A DNA stretch of 22,648 nt from Verrucomicrobiales bacterium (GCA_007125835.1 SLCJ01000301.1:1-22648); one strand, 5' to 3'; shown: positions 14,166 through 22,576, counted from the first letter of the stretch. Numbers and translations: made by a program. Notes: a model not told the origin generated them from the sequence alone.

Positions 14166-16910
14166 TTATCCTGTAGTGCGGAGGCCGGAAGCGATGGCGT
14201 TGACGGAGACGAGGAGATTGGGGAGGAGGGAGTTGGCGGCGGGGGTGTTGTTGTCGGCGAGGTGCTGGCGCCAGGTGCGGAGCAGTTCGATTTGCTGGAG
14301 GTGGAGGGTTCTGAGGGGGGCTTCGCGGATGGCGAGGGTGCGGGCGAGGCGGGGGCGGCGTTGGTCGAAGGTGCCACCGAAGAGGTCGTGAAGCAGGCTG
14401 CGGGTGCGTTCGTATTCCCGGAGGATGGTGTTGAGCGGGGAGCTTACGGTGTCCGGGGTGTCGGCGAGTGTGGCGTAGGCGCGCATGAGGTCGGGATTGG
14501 CGCTGGCCACGGAGCTTTCGATATTGGTGAAGACGAAGCGTGCGAACGGGCTGTTTTTGAGGGCTTCGGCGAGGGTGTCGAAGCCTTCCGGGTTTTGTTG
14601 TTGAAGTTGTTCGAGGGCGGTGCCGGTGCCGTACCATCCGGGCAGGTAGAAGCGTGCTTGGGTCCAGGAGAAGACCCAGGGGATGGCGCGCAGGTCTTCG
14701 AATGTGGCGCGTCCGCTGCGGCGTGCGGGGCGGGAGCCGATGTTGGCGTTTTCGAGGGCATCGATGGGAGTGGCCTGGCGGTGGAAGTCAAGGAAACCCG
14801 GTGAGTGGAGGAGGGCGGTGTAGGATTCGCGGCTCCAGGCGGCGAGGCCGCGCATGATGTCGGGGCAGGGTGCGGGGCGGGGTGAATTGCGGAGGTGGCG
14901 CGCCTTCGCGGCGGCGGCGGAGGCGACGAGCAGTTCGAGGTTGTAGGTGGCGGCTCCGGTGTGGCCGTATTTGCGGGCGATGGTTTCGCCTTGTTCGGTC
15001 ATGCGCAGGCCGGTGGCGAGGCTGCCTTGGGGCAGGGCTTCCATGAACCAGTGGGTGGGGCCCGCACCGCGTCCCACGGTGCCGCCGCGGCCGTGAAAGA
15101 AGAGGGGTTGGAAGCCGGCCTCGCAAATGGTGGAGGTGAGGCGCGTTTGCGCGCTGTGCAGGGCCCATTGGCTGGCGAGGATGCCGCAGTCTTTGTTGGA
15201 ATCGGAGTAGCCGAGCATCACCTGGATGGTGTCGCCGGCGGCGGTTCCGGCCCGGGTGATGGGGTGCTGGAGAAAGGCGTTGAGAATGTGCGGGGCGTTT
15301 TCGAGGTCGTCGATGGTCTCAAAGAGGGGAACGACGGGCAGCGGGCAGCGGGCGTCCGGTCCCGGGATTTCGAGCAGCCCGGCTTCGCGGGCGAGGAGGT
15401 AGACGGCGAGGAGATCGGCGGTGTGGCGTGTCATGGACACAATCAGCGCGCCGAGGGCGCCGGCACCGTGGGCGGCGATGTGTTGGCTTAGCACGCGGTA
15501 GGTGGAGAGTACGGCATCGGCTTCCGGTCCGGCGGAGGTGTCGCGGGGAAGGAACGGGCGTGGCGTGGCGAGTTCGTCAAGGAGGAAGGCTTGTTTGGCT
15601 TCGGGGGTCCAGTCGGTCCAATTTTCACCGTCGGGGATGCGGGCCTTGGCAAGCAGTTGTGCGATAGCGGCGTCGTGAAAGGCGGAGTTCTGGCGGATGT
15701 CGAGACGGGCCCCGTGGAACCCGAGGGTCCGGAGGAGGGTGCGCACGGGGGCGATGTATTGGTCGGCGAGCGCGGTGGCACCGTTTTGTTGGAGTGTGCT
15801 TTCGAGGATCGCAAGGTCGCTGTCGAGTTGCTCAGGGGTGGCGTAGGCGGTGCCGCCGGGGAGGAAGTCGCGGGCGGCGAGGACGCGTTGGCGCATCATG
15901 AGGGCGGCGGCGCGCCACGGGTGTTCGCGGTGGGCGGCGATGATGGAGGTGAGGTTGGCGGCGCGTTCGGATTCGACCGCTTCGGCAAGCCGGGTGATGA
16001 GGTCGAGCAGCTCTTTCGGGGTTTGTTTGAAATGTTTGCTGAGTGGGAGGTGGTAGGCGGCGGCGTCGAGATGGCGGGCGAGCACGCGCAGCGTGTTGAC
16101 CCGCAGGGCGCGGAGTGTGTCGGCGGTGACATCGGCGGTGACCAGCGGGTGGCCGTCGCGGTCGCCGCCGACCCAGGAGCCGAATTGGATGCCGGCGGCG
16201 GCGTGAGCGGCGGCCCCGGGCGCGCCGCCGGTGGCGCGCCAGGCTTCTTGAAAGTGGCGCTGGGTGCGGAGCAGGGCCTCGGGAAGGATTTCGCGCAGGT
16301 AGTAGAGGGTGTTTTCGCGTTCCTGGCGGATGCTGGGGCGGGTGACGTGGATTTCGCCTGTACGCCAGAGGGATTCGATCACGGCTTCGATGCGTTCGCG
16401 GATGCGGGTTTGCTCGCGCGGAGTGAGGTTTTGGTTTTCGTGCGCCTGCATTAGTTTGTAGATTTCGCGGTGGCGCTCGCGCACGGATTCGGGTTTGGCC
16501 TCGGTGGGGTGTGCGGTGAGCACGGGCTCGACGTGGAGATTGTCGAGCAGCGAGAGGAGGGCGTCATCGTCGAGGGCGAGGGCGCGGATTTGCCTGAGTT
16601 TGTCGGGCCAGAGGCCTTTTTCGGCTTCGGGGCCGTGGACTTTTTCGCGCATGCGCCGGATCTGGGCGGCGACCCTTTCCTCGACAATGTTGAGAAGCTG
16701 GAAGGCGATGGAGGTGGCCTGCCCAAATGCTTGGTCGCTCGCTTCGGGAGTGACGACCTGTCCGCCGTTCCAAGGGAGTTGGTCGGCAAGGCGGTCTTCG
16801 CCGAGGCGGCGCAGGACGGAGCCGAAGGCCTTGATGAGGAAACGGATTTCGCTCTCAAGGAGGTTGAAGCCGGTGGTGGTGAGGTCTTGGCGGCAATCCT
16901 GCGGGGGCAT
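14166..16910 (-). CDS. ppc: Phosphoenolpyruvate carboxylase
   Basis: This 914-residue cytosolic enzyme makes oxaloacetate from phosphoenolpyruvate and bicarbonate, feeding the TCA cycle. The family landmarks appear in order: V-L-T-A-H-P-T-E-A at 130-138 (catalytic H134), G-S-W-V-G-G-D-R-D-G at 244-253, R-L-D-I-R-Q at 402-407, M-L-G-Y-S-D-S-N-K-D at 565-574, F-H-G-R-G-G-T-V-G-R-G-A-G-P at 605-618, S-R-P-A-R-R at 726-731, I-P-W-V-F-S-W-T-Q at 743-751, and the C-terminal S-G-L-R-T-T-G. Differences from the commonest sequence are K-P-E-S-V after A-H-P-T-E-A (often K-R-R-T-V) and an alanine in the mobile glycine loop. The length is normal (880-970). The ATG at 16910 is the first start that gives family-like sequence; the open frame beyond it is antisense to neighbouring genes. 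It is convergent with the QueC-like pair and divergent from the gene at 17007. Confidence 0.96.
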   Translation of the reverse strand: MPPQDCRQDLTTTGFNLLESEIRFLIKAFGSVLRRLGEDRLADQLPWNGGQVVTPEASDQAFGQATSIAFQLLNIVEERVAAQIRRMREKVHGPEAEKGLWPDKLRQIRALALDDDALLSLLDNLHVEPVLTAHPTEAKPESVRERHREIYKLMQAHENQNLTPREQTRIRERIEAVIESLWRTGEIHVTRPSIRQERENTLYYLREILPEALLRTQRHFQEAWRATGGAPGAAAHAAAGIQFGSWVGGDRDGHPLVTADVTADTLRALRVNTLRVLARHLDAAAYHLPLSKHFKQTPKELLDLITRLAEAVESERAANLTSIIAAHREHPWRAAALMMRQRVLAARDFLPGGTAYATPEQLDSDLAILESTLQQNGATALADQYIAPVRTLLRTLGFHGARLDIRQNSAFHDAAIAQLLAKARIPDGENWTDWTPEAKQAFLLDELATPRPFLPRDTSAGPEADAVLSTYRVLSQHIAAHGAGALGALIVSMTRHTADLLAVYLLAREAGLLEIPGPDARCPLPVVPLFETIDDLENAPHILNAFLQHPITRAGTAAGDTIQVMLGYSDSNKDCGILASQWALHSAQTRLTSTICEAGFQPLFFHGRGGTVGRGAGPTHWFMEALPQGSLATGLRMTEQGETIARKYGHTGAATYNLELLVASAAAAKARHLRNSPRPAPCPDIMRGLAAWSRESYTALLHSPGFLDFHRQATPIDALENANIGSRPARRSGRATFEDLRAIPWVFSWTQARFYLPGWYGTGTALEQLQQQNPEGFDTLAEALKNSPFARFVFTNIESSVASANPDLMRAYATLADTPDTVSSPLNTILREYERTRSLLHDLFGGTFDQRRPRLARTLAIREAPLRTLHLQQIELLRTWRQHLADNNTPAANSLLPNLLVSVNAIASGLRTTG

Positions 16911-17006
16911 GCGGGAAACTAGACGGCTGGCGGCGGGCGATGCAACAGGCAATGCGATGGCAGATTGTGGCTTGTCAGGGGCGGGTCTCGATGCGAATAT
17001 GAGCGC

Positions 17007-17510
17007 ATGATACTGCGAGTTCTCTCCTTGGTTTGTGTGATGTCCGCCGTGGTTGCCAGCGCGGGTGTGGACGAGGGTCGGCTGGCGCGGCAGGAATTGG
17101 TGGCGAAGGAAATTTTCACCCAGCTCGAGCGTGTGGCCGAGGCTCTGGAAGAGGCCAACGATGAGGCGTCGGCACGGCTGGCGGCTTCGAAAATCACTTC
17201 GATTGCCCGCGGGCCGGTGGCTACGGCGGTGAGGCATGGGGTGACTCTTGGTGTGCTGGACGAGGAGAACGCGCTGGCCCTTGCCGAAAAGTTTGCAGAG
17301 ACGGGGGAGGCGGTACACGGGCGGATGGAGAAGGCTTTCTTTGCCTTGTTGGACCACCCGCCCGAGGTGGCGGCGTTGATCCTGCCCGCGTGGGGCGAAC
17401 TGATCGACACCATTTCGCGGCTGCCCGGGTTTGTGGATGAGACAGAGGAGGGACCGGCGGACGGCGGCCCGCCGCCACCCCGGCGCCCGGCTGTGATCGA
17501 GGCGGAGTGA
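17007..17510 (+). CDS. Small secreted helical protein, unknown function
   Basis: This 167-residue protein has a signal peptide (I-L-R-V-L-S-L-V-C-V-M-S-A-V-V, cleavage near A-S-A at about residue 19). The mature part is Ala/Glu-rich and looks mostly alpha-helical (about 20-145), with no cysteine, no metal motif and no membrane segment. It ends in an acidic and proline-rich tail (P-P-P-P-R-R-P). The ATG at 17007 was chosen because it begins the signal peptide. It is divergent from ppc with a 96-base gap. pdxH follows 45 bases downstream in the same frame and direction, so the two may share a transcript. I do not recognise the family. Confidence 0.65.
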   Translation: MILRVLSLVCVMSAVVASAGVDEGRLARQELVAKEIFTQLERVAEALEEANDEASARLAASKITSIARGPVATAVRHGVTLGVLDEENALALAEKFAETGEAVHGRMEKAFFALLDHPPEVAALILPAWGELIDTISRLPGFVDETEEGPADGGPPPPRRPAVIEAE

Positions 17511-17555
17511 GCGATCGCGCCGCGTGCAGCGTGGAAAAACCAGCCCATTGATGCC

Positions 17556-18191
17556 GTGGATATTGCGGGGTTTCGCAGGGAGTATTTGAAGGGCGGGTTG
17601 CGCCGGGCCGATCTGGCGGATTGTCCCATCGAGCAGTTTGAGCGCTGGTTCAAGCAGGCGGTGGTGGCCGGGGTGGACGAGCCCAATGCGATGGTGTTGG
17701 CCACCGTGGATGAGCGGCAGTGTCCCTGCCAGCGGACGGTGCTGCTGAAGGTGTTCGACAAGCGGGGGTTTGTGTTTTTTACCAACTACGAGAGCCGCAA
17801 GGCGCGGCATCTGGCGGAGAACCCGAACGCAGGACTGATTTTTCCCTGGCTTTCGCTGGAGCGCCAGGTGGTGGTGCAGGGGACGGTGGAAAAGATCGGC
17901 AAGGCGGAGAGCCTGCGGTATTTCCTGAGCCGGCCGCGCGAGTCGCAGTTGGGGGCGTGGGTGTCGGACCAGTCGAAAGTGATCTCGTCGCGTTCGGTGC
18001 TGGAGATGAAACTGGCTGAAATGAAACGGAAATTTTCGTCGGGAGACGTGCCTTTGCCCTCGTTCTGGGGTGGTTACCGTGTGGTGCCGCGGACGGTTGA
18101 GTTCTGGCAAGGCGGCGCGGGACGCCTGCACGACCGGTTTCTCTATTCGGCCGGGGAGCAAAACTGGACGGTTGAACGACTTGCTCCGTGA
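17556..18191 (+). CDS. pdxH: Pyridoxamine 5'-phosphate oxidase
   Basis: This 211-residue flavoenzyme oxidises pyridoxamine or pyridoxine 5'-phosphate to pyridoxal 5'-phosphate, the last step of vitamin B6 synthesis and salvage. The full family pattern is present: R-T-V-L-L-K (FMN contact) at about 60-65, F-F-T-N-Y-E-S-R-K-A at 74-83, P-W-L-S-L-E-R-Q-V-V-V-Q-G at 97-109, R-P-R-E-S-Q-L-G-A-W-V-S-D-Q-S at 126-140, F-W-G-G-Y near 170, and the C-terminal R-L-H-D-R-F-L-Y then R-L-A-P. The length is typical (E. coli 218). The start is the GTG at 17556, the only in-frame ATG/GTG/TTG start after the stop at 17508-17510. It has no strong Shine-Dalgarno site. Confidence 0.96.
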   Translation: MDIAGFRREYLKGGLRRADLADCPIEQFERWFKQAVVAGVDEPNAMVLATVDERQCPCQRTVLLKVFDKRGFVFFTNYESRKARHLAENPNAGLIFPWLSLERQVVVQGTVEKIGKAESLRYFLSRPRESQLGAWVSDQSKVISSRSVLEMKLAEMKRKFSSGDVPLPSFWGGYRVVPRTVEFWQGGAGRLHDRFLYSAGEQNWTVERLAP

Positions 18192-18346
18192 AACTTTTTG
18201 CCCGCGCCCGACGTTTTGAACCGATCCGCAGGGTTCGACGAGATCATCAAACAAAACATCACCTGGCGTTCGTTTCTTCCTCATTCGCACATTCCCCCGT
18301 TTCCATCCCCATTCCTCTCCCCCTCACTCAACGACTAAAACAAACT

Positions 18347-19972
18347 ATGAAAACCATACCCTCAATCCCCTTGTCGGCCGTGTTGGCCGGTGCCCTGCTT
18401 TTCAGCGGACAGACTTCGGCTTCGGATCCACATACGGTGGAAAGCGGGGTATTCCGCAAGACCGTGACCATCGACGGCTGGTTCGCACCGAATGATGTGG
18501 AGCCCGTGAGTGTCGAGCCGGAGGAGTGGTCCTCGTTGGTCCTGCTGGACCTGCTGCCGCATGGCACGCCCGTGGCGGAGGGGGATGTGATCGCGGTGTT
18601 CGACACCGAGTCTCTTGAGGATCGGATCGAGGATCTCGAGCGGACCGCCGACAATCGCGCGACTACGTTGCGGCGGCTGGAACTCGAGGTAGAGGCCTTG
18701 CGCGAAACCACACCGCTGAATCTCGCCGCCGCCATCCGCAATCATGAGGAAGCGGTCGAGGCTCTCGAATACTGGAATACCACTTCCCGTGAACTGAGTG
18801 TCTCGGCTGCTGAGCAAGCCGTGGTGAGTGCCGAGCAGTCTCTCTATCTTGCTCGCGAGGAGTTGCGGCAGCTTCAGATCATGTATGAGGCCGATGACTT
18901 GGTGGAGGAGACCGAAGAGATTATCCTTAGGCGCACCCAGTGGGCGGTCGACAGGGCGGAGTTGAGTCTTGACCGGGTGCGGAAAAGCTCGGAGCGCACT
19001 TTGGAGGTCGAGCTTCCCCGCCGCGACCGCTCTCTCGCCGAAACTGTAGAGCGCACCCGTATCGAGCGGACCAAGGCGGAGGAGGATTATGTTGCGTTTC
19101 TCGCGCAGAAGGAATTCGAGCTGGCGGAGGCCCGGCGCAATACGGAAGAGTCGGCCGAGCAATTGGAAAACCTGCGGGCCGACCTGGCGCTTCTTTCCGG
19201 GGTGGAGGCACCGGCGCAGGGCCGTCTTTTGTGGGGCGACTGGACCGAGGAGAATGGGCCTGCACGGTTTGCCGAGTTTGAGAGGAAATACCGCAACAAC
19301 TCGCGGGGGGCTATTGCAGCCCGCGATCGTTTCGCCACCATCGCGACCGGTGGCATGCCGGTGCAACTCGTGGGAAACCTGCCGCAGGCCGAGCGGAGCG
19401 CCATCGGCTGGCGCGGCGGCGCGGGCGAAGAAACCCCCGGAACGCCACGCCATGCCTCGATTGAAGCAGTGCCCGATTTCGCTTTCCCAGTGCGACTCTC
19501 GGAAGTGACCGACACCCCGGACACAGGCGGAAATTTCGCCGTGCGGGTGGAGACGGACAAGGAGGCGATCGCCGATGACTCGTTTCCGCCGATCACCCCT
19601 GGGATGAAGGCGCGCCTCACTCTAGTTGATTACCTGAACGAAGAGGCGATTGCAATTCCTCAGTCCATGGTGCGGAGCCGCTTCGACGGCACGTCGATGA
19701 TCCACGAGGTGCGCGTGTTGCCTCCGGCCGGGGACGAGGACGAGGCGGAGGAAAATGCGAATTCGGATTCGAATGCGGACAAGGGTGCGGAAAACGATTC
19801 TAATGGCGATTCTAATGGCGATTCGAGTGAAGAAGGGCGCGAAGAAGCTAACGAAAACGACGACAAGCCTGAGCCCGAAGTTCGGATGATCCGTCTCGGG
19901 CATCGCTCCGGAGACCGGGTGGAGGTTGTCGATGGTCTTTCCGAGGGTGAGCGCCTCGTGGCCTGGCCCTGA
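18347..19972 (+). CDS. HlyD-type periplasmic adaptor (membrane fusion) protein
   Basis: This 541-residue exported protein starts at an ATG after an A-rich spacer with no Shine-Dalgarno site. Residues 1-26 are a signal peptide (cleavage near T-S-A). A lipoyl-like half domain lies at about 52-90 (L-L-P-H-G-T-P-V-A-E-G-D-V-I-A-V-F-D). A long coiled-coil hairpin rich in Glu/Arg/Leu spans about 88-283. The return lipoyl half (A-P-A-Q-G-R-L-L-W-G at 288-297) merges into an unusual stretch. A beta-barrel segment at about 378-440 ends I-T-P-G-M-K-A-R-L-T-L, and a membrane-proximal segment follows, split by an acidic Asn/Asp/Ser/Glu insert (462-508). Adaptors of this type bridge an inner-membrane pump and an outer-membrane channel, but neither is encoded here. 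The next gene, a secreted toroid protein, lies 87 bases downstream in the same direction. Confidence 0.82.
   Translation: MKTIPSIPLSAVLAGALLFSGQTSASDPHTVESGVFRKTVTIDGWFAPNDVEPVSVEPEEWSSLVLLDLLPHGTPVAEGDVIAVFDTESLEDRIEDLERTADNRATTLRRLELEVEALRETTPLNLAAAIRNHEEAVEALEYWNTTSRELSVSAAEQAVVSAEQSLYLAREELRQLQIMYEADDLVEETEEIILRRTQWAVDRAELSLDRVRKSSERTLEVELPRRDRSLAETVERTRIERTKAEEDYVAFLAQKEFELAEARRNTEESAEQLENLRADLALLSGVEAPAQGRLLWGDWTEENGPARFAEFERKYRNNSRGAIAARDRFATIATGGMPVQLVGNLPQAERSAIGWRGGAGEETPGTPRHASIEAVPDFAFPVRLSEVTDTPDTGGNFAVRVETDKEAIADDSFPPITPGMKARLTLVDYLNEEAIAIPQSMVRSRFDGTSMIHEVRVLPPAGDEDEAEENANSDSNADKGAENDSNGDSNGDSSEEGREEANENDDKPEPEVRMIRLGHRSGDRVEVVDGLSEGERLVAWP
19796..19825 (+). repeat. 12-base tandem repeat in the acidic insert
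   Basis: GATTCTAATGGC occurs twice (19796-19807, 19808-19819) followed by GATTCG, coding for D-S-N-G-D-S-N-G-D-S inside the adaptor. It keeps the frame and is the kind of tract that expands and contracts by slippage. Confidence 0.85.
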
Positions 19973-19987
19973 GCAGCCGCCCCACCG

Positions 19988-20015
19988 GCCGCTCCCTTTT
20001 TTGGAAGGGAGTGGC
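19988..20015 (+). other. Strong stem-loop between the adaptor and toroid genes
   Basis: GCCGCTCCCTT (19988-19998) pairs with AAGGGAGTGGC (20005-20015): an 11-pair stem with one G-U pair and a six-base loop. It begins 16 bases after the adaptor stop. No T-run follows on the plus strand, so it is not a standard intrinsic terminator. It may protect or process the transcript, or reduce expression of the downstream gene. Confidence 0.6.
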
Positions 20016-20059
20016 GAGGTCTCTCGTAATGTTGGCATCCCCCACCCCCATAAAACCAC

Positions 20060-21268
20060 ATGATCTGGAAAACTTTGGCTCTTTTGTCAGCCTCTGCGGC
20101 GCTCGCGGTTCCGGCCGTGCTGGTTGCCGGGGAAGAGGCTGCCGTGGAAGACAGGATTCCCCGTCCGGGGCCGCCCCCCGACGTATCCCCTGAATCTGTG
20201 TATGAAGCCGTGGGGCGGGGAATTGGGTTTCTAGTTGAATCCCAAAATCCGGATGGCTCCTGGGGTGGTGTGAGGCGCACCAAAGGTCTCAACATCATGG
20301 CGCATGTTCCGGGATCTCACCACGCCTTCACTGCCGCGACGACGGCCCTGGCCGTCGAGGCCTTGTGCCTGTATCCCCGGCACAGCGAGGAAGCCGAGGC
20401 GGCGATCGATCTCGCGCAGGACTACCTGCTTGAGCATCTCCCCAGGGTTCGGCGTGCGACGGGCACCGAATTGTACAATGTGTGGGCCCACGCGTATGCG
20501 GTCAAAGCGCTGCTGCTGCTGCACGAGCGGGCCGATGGCGATGACGAACTTCAGGCCCGGCTTGCCGAAGCGATCCAGGGCCAGGTCAACCGGCTGGAAG
20601 CGTTCCAGTTCGTCGACGGCGGCTGGGGCTACTACAATTTCGGCATGGCGACGGCCGTTTCCTCGGGCCAGCCGACGAGCTTCACCACCGGCACGGCCTT
20701 GATTGCGTTGCGGCAGGCGAAGGATGCCGGGTATGAGGTGTCCGAATTGATCGTCGAGCGGGCTCTGCGTTCGATGTTCATGCAGCGTCTGCCCGATGGA
20801 TCCTTTGTCTATTCGTTTGGCCACCGGATGCGTCCGCGAAGCGAGGTGAGCCGACCGGCCGGCGGCTTGGCAAGGGCCCAGGTCTGCAACGCGGCGGGCC
20901 GCATGTGGACCGGCGACGAACATGTCTCGGACCAGGACATGATCGACTGGCTCGACCGCATGATTACGCGCGGGTTCTGGCTCGACCAGGCGCGCAAGCG
21001 TCCGCGTCCGCACGAGGGCCATTTCGCCAATGCCGGTTATTATTTCTACTATGGGTATTATTATGCGGGCGAGGTGGCACGGCTGCTGAGCGAAGACGAT
21101 TTCGCGCCGCGTCGCAATCACCTGAAGCAGGTCCTGATCAACCTGCAAGAGAAGGACGGCTCATGGTGGGATTTTCCGCTGTATGATTACCACCAGCCTT
21201 ATGGTACGGCGCTCGCCCTTTCCGCCCTGTATAAAATGACGGGCGAGTCGGACACCGACAGGTTGTGA
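20060..21268 (+). CDS. Secreted alpha/alpha-toroid (prenyltransferase/squalene-cyclase repeat) protein
   Basis: This 402-residue exported protein has a signal peptide at 1-24 (L-A-L-L-S-A-S-A-A-L-A-V-P-A-V-L-V-A-G). Repeats of the terpenoid-cyclase/prenyltransferase toroid type follow: Q-N-P-D-G-S-W-G at 62-69, V-D-G-G-W-G-Y-Y at 185-192, L-P-D-G-S-F-V-Y at 244-251 and E-K-D-G-S-W-W-D-F at 364-372, with helices of the A-x-x-T-A-L-A-V-E-A-L kind between them. An aromatic run, G-Y-Y-F-Y-Y-G-Y-Y-Y at 326-335, stands out. The D-x-D-D motif of squalene-hopene cyclase is absent and the protein is exported, so terpene cyclisation is unlikely; a binding or carbohydrate-related role is possible but not shown. 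It lies 87 bases after the HlyD-type gene. The ATG at 20060 lacks a Shine-Dalgarno site. Confidence 0.8.
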   Translation: MIWKTLALLSASAALAVPAVLVAGEEAAVEDRIPRPGPPPDVSPESVYEAVGRGIGFLVESQNPDGSWGGVRRTKGLNIMAHVPGSHHAFTAATTALAVEALCLYPRHSEEAEAAIDLAQDYLLEHLPRVRRATGTELYNVWAHAYAVKALLLLHERADGDDELQARLAEAIQGQVNRLEAFQFVDGGWGYYNFGMATAVSSGQPTSFTTGTALIALRQAKDAGYEVSELIVERALRSMFMQRLPDGSFVYSFGHRMRPRSEVSRPAGGLARAQVCNAAGRMWTGDEHVSDQDMIDWLDRMITRGFWLDQARKRPRPHEGHFANAGYYFYYGYYYAGEVARLLSEDDFAPRRNHLKQVLINLQEKDGSWWDFPLYDYHQPYGTALALSALYKMTGESDTDRL

Positions 21269-21315
21269 CGAGAGTGGGGGGTGCGGGCGCCGCGTTGCCC
21301 GGTGCCTCAGGAGGC

Positions 21316-22512
21316 TTACGCCCGGGCCCAGATGACTTTCAGGTATCGTGTTTCCGGGCTGTTGGAGGCCACGGGGTGGTCGGGTCCGGCGCCGGTTGAA
21401 TCGAGAATCCGAAGGCGGCGGCGCGCGCGGTGCGCGGCTCGGATCACCGATTGCTCGAAGAGGTGCGGCGCAAGCTGGCCGGAGCACGAGCAGGTGACAA
21501 ACAGGCCGCCGGGCTCGAGCACTGAGAGGGCCAGACGGTTGAGATCTTCATATTTCCGGCGCGCGTCGTCCAGGTCGTCGCGGTGAAAAACGAACTTGGG
21601 CGGGTCGAGCACCACCACGGGCCAGGAGCGCCCGTTCTGAATCATCTGGCGCAGCCAGGTGAAGGCGTCCGCGTGAACGAGGTCGAGGCGGGTTTGATTG
21701 AGGTTGGCGTTGCGCCGCGCCTGGACGATGGCTTTCTCGTCGAGGTCCACGGCCGTGACGTCGTCACTGCCGCCGATGAGTTTGGCGGCGAGGGAGAATC
21801 CGCCGGTGTAACAGCATAGGTCGAGCATGGGACGACCGTCGACCCAGCGGGCGAGGCGCAGGCGGTTCTCGCGCTGGTCACAGAAAAAGCCGGTCTTGTG
21901 CCCGTCCCGAAATCGGGCCTCATAGCGGATGCCGTGTTCTACAAAACGAGCCGAGGCGGCGGGTGGCGATGGCGGCGGTTCCCCCTTGATGCCCTCCATT
22001 GAGGCGATGGCGGGATCGCACGCCACATGGTGGCGATGTGTGCCGCACGCCTCGTGAAGGAGGGGAAGCCAGCGCGGCAGACGCTGCCACGCGGCCAGCG
22101 TGGTGATCTCGACCGAGAGAGTGTCGCCGAACTTGTCGACGGTGAAGCCCGGCAGTTGGTCGGCATCGGAGAACACAACGCGCCAGGCGGTTGTGGATTC
22201 GTCCGCTTTCACATACTGCCGCCGGAGTTCAATCGCGCGCTCGACCAGTTGGTCGAGAACATCCTCGCCCACCACCTCGGGGCCGTGATGAAACATGCGC
22301 AGCGGCGCGCGGGCGCGCCGGTTGTAGAATCCACAGCCGAAGGGGTCGCCATTGCGGTCGTAGACGCGCACCAGCGAGCCCGGGGCGATGCCGGATCCCG
22401 CTGGCCGGATCATGCCCGGATAGATCGATGGACTGAAAGAGAAGGTTCTCAGGTCGACCCGCGGCAGTGACTCCTGCTCAGGCGGCGAGGCGTGTGAAAT
22501 GGCATTTGTCAT
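21316..22512 (-). CDS. RlmI-type 23S rRNA (cytosine-5) methyltransferase
   Basis: This 398-residue, SAM-dependent methyltransferase is the same length as E. coli RlmI (396), which methylates C1962 of 23S rRNA. A PUA-like N-terminal region (about 30-85, with Y-D-R-N-G-D-P-F-G-C-G-F-Y-N) is followed by a middle domain with Q-L-P-G-F-T-V-D-K-F-G-D (119-130). The Rossmann-type methyltransferase domain has K-T-G-F-F-C-D-Q-R-E-N-R at 206-217, D-L-C-C-Y-T-G-G-F-S-L at 231-241 (SAM loop), V-L-D-P-P-K-F at 301-307 and V-T-C-S-C-S-G at 339-345 (catalytic cysteine region). The ATG at 22512 gives the RlmI-like length; the open frame beyond it is not family-like. It converges on the toroid gene with a 47-base gap. 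The exact rRNA position is inferred from family likeness. Confidence 0.9.
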   Translation of the reverse strand: MTNAISHASPPEQESLPRVDLRTFSFSPSIYPGMIRPAGSGIAPGSLVRVYDRNGDPFGCGFYNRRARAPLRMFHHGPEVVGEDVLDQLVERAIELRRQYVKADESTTAWRVVFSDADQLPGFTVDKFGDTLSVEITTLAAWQRLPRWLPLLHEACGTHRHHVACDPAIASMEGIKGEPPPSPPAASARFVEHGIRYEARFRDGHKTGFFCDQRENRLRLARWVDGRPMLDLCCYTGGFSLAAKLIGGSDDVTAVDLDEKAIVQARRNANLNQTRLDLVHADAFTWLRQMIQNGRSWPVVVLDPPKFVFHRDDLDDARRKYEDLNRLALSVLEPGGLFVTCSCSGQLAPHLFEQSVIRAAHRARRRLRILDSTGAGPDHPVASNSPETRYLKVIWARA

Positions 22513-22576
22513 TTGTCGGCGTGCGGCGGACCGGGCCCGCAGGGCTGTGGCGCGTGGGCGAAGCCGCGAGCGGGGC

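Noticed and set aside
16911..18290. A 460-residue N-terminal extension of PEP carboxylase
   Set aside because: The extra frame runs antisense through two plus-strand genes including pdxH, and the ATG at 16910 gives the normal family length.
18188..18346. A 53-residue upstream extension of the HlyD-type adaptor that overlaps the pdxH stop
   Set aside because: The later ATG at 18347 directly begins a good signal peptide, and the extension would bury it.
21304..21315. GCCTC-AG-GAGGC inverted repeat between the convergent toroid and rRNA methyltransferase genes as a terminator
   Set aside because: The two-base loop is too small and no T-run follows on either strand.
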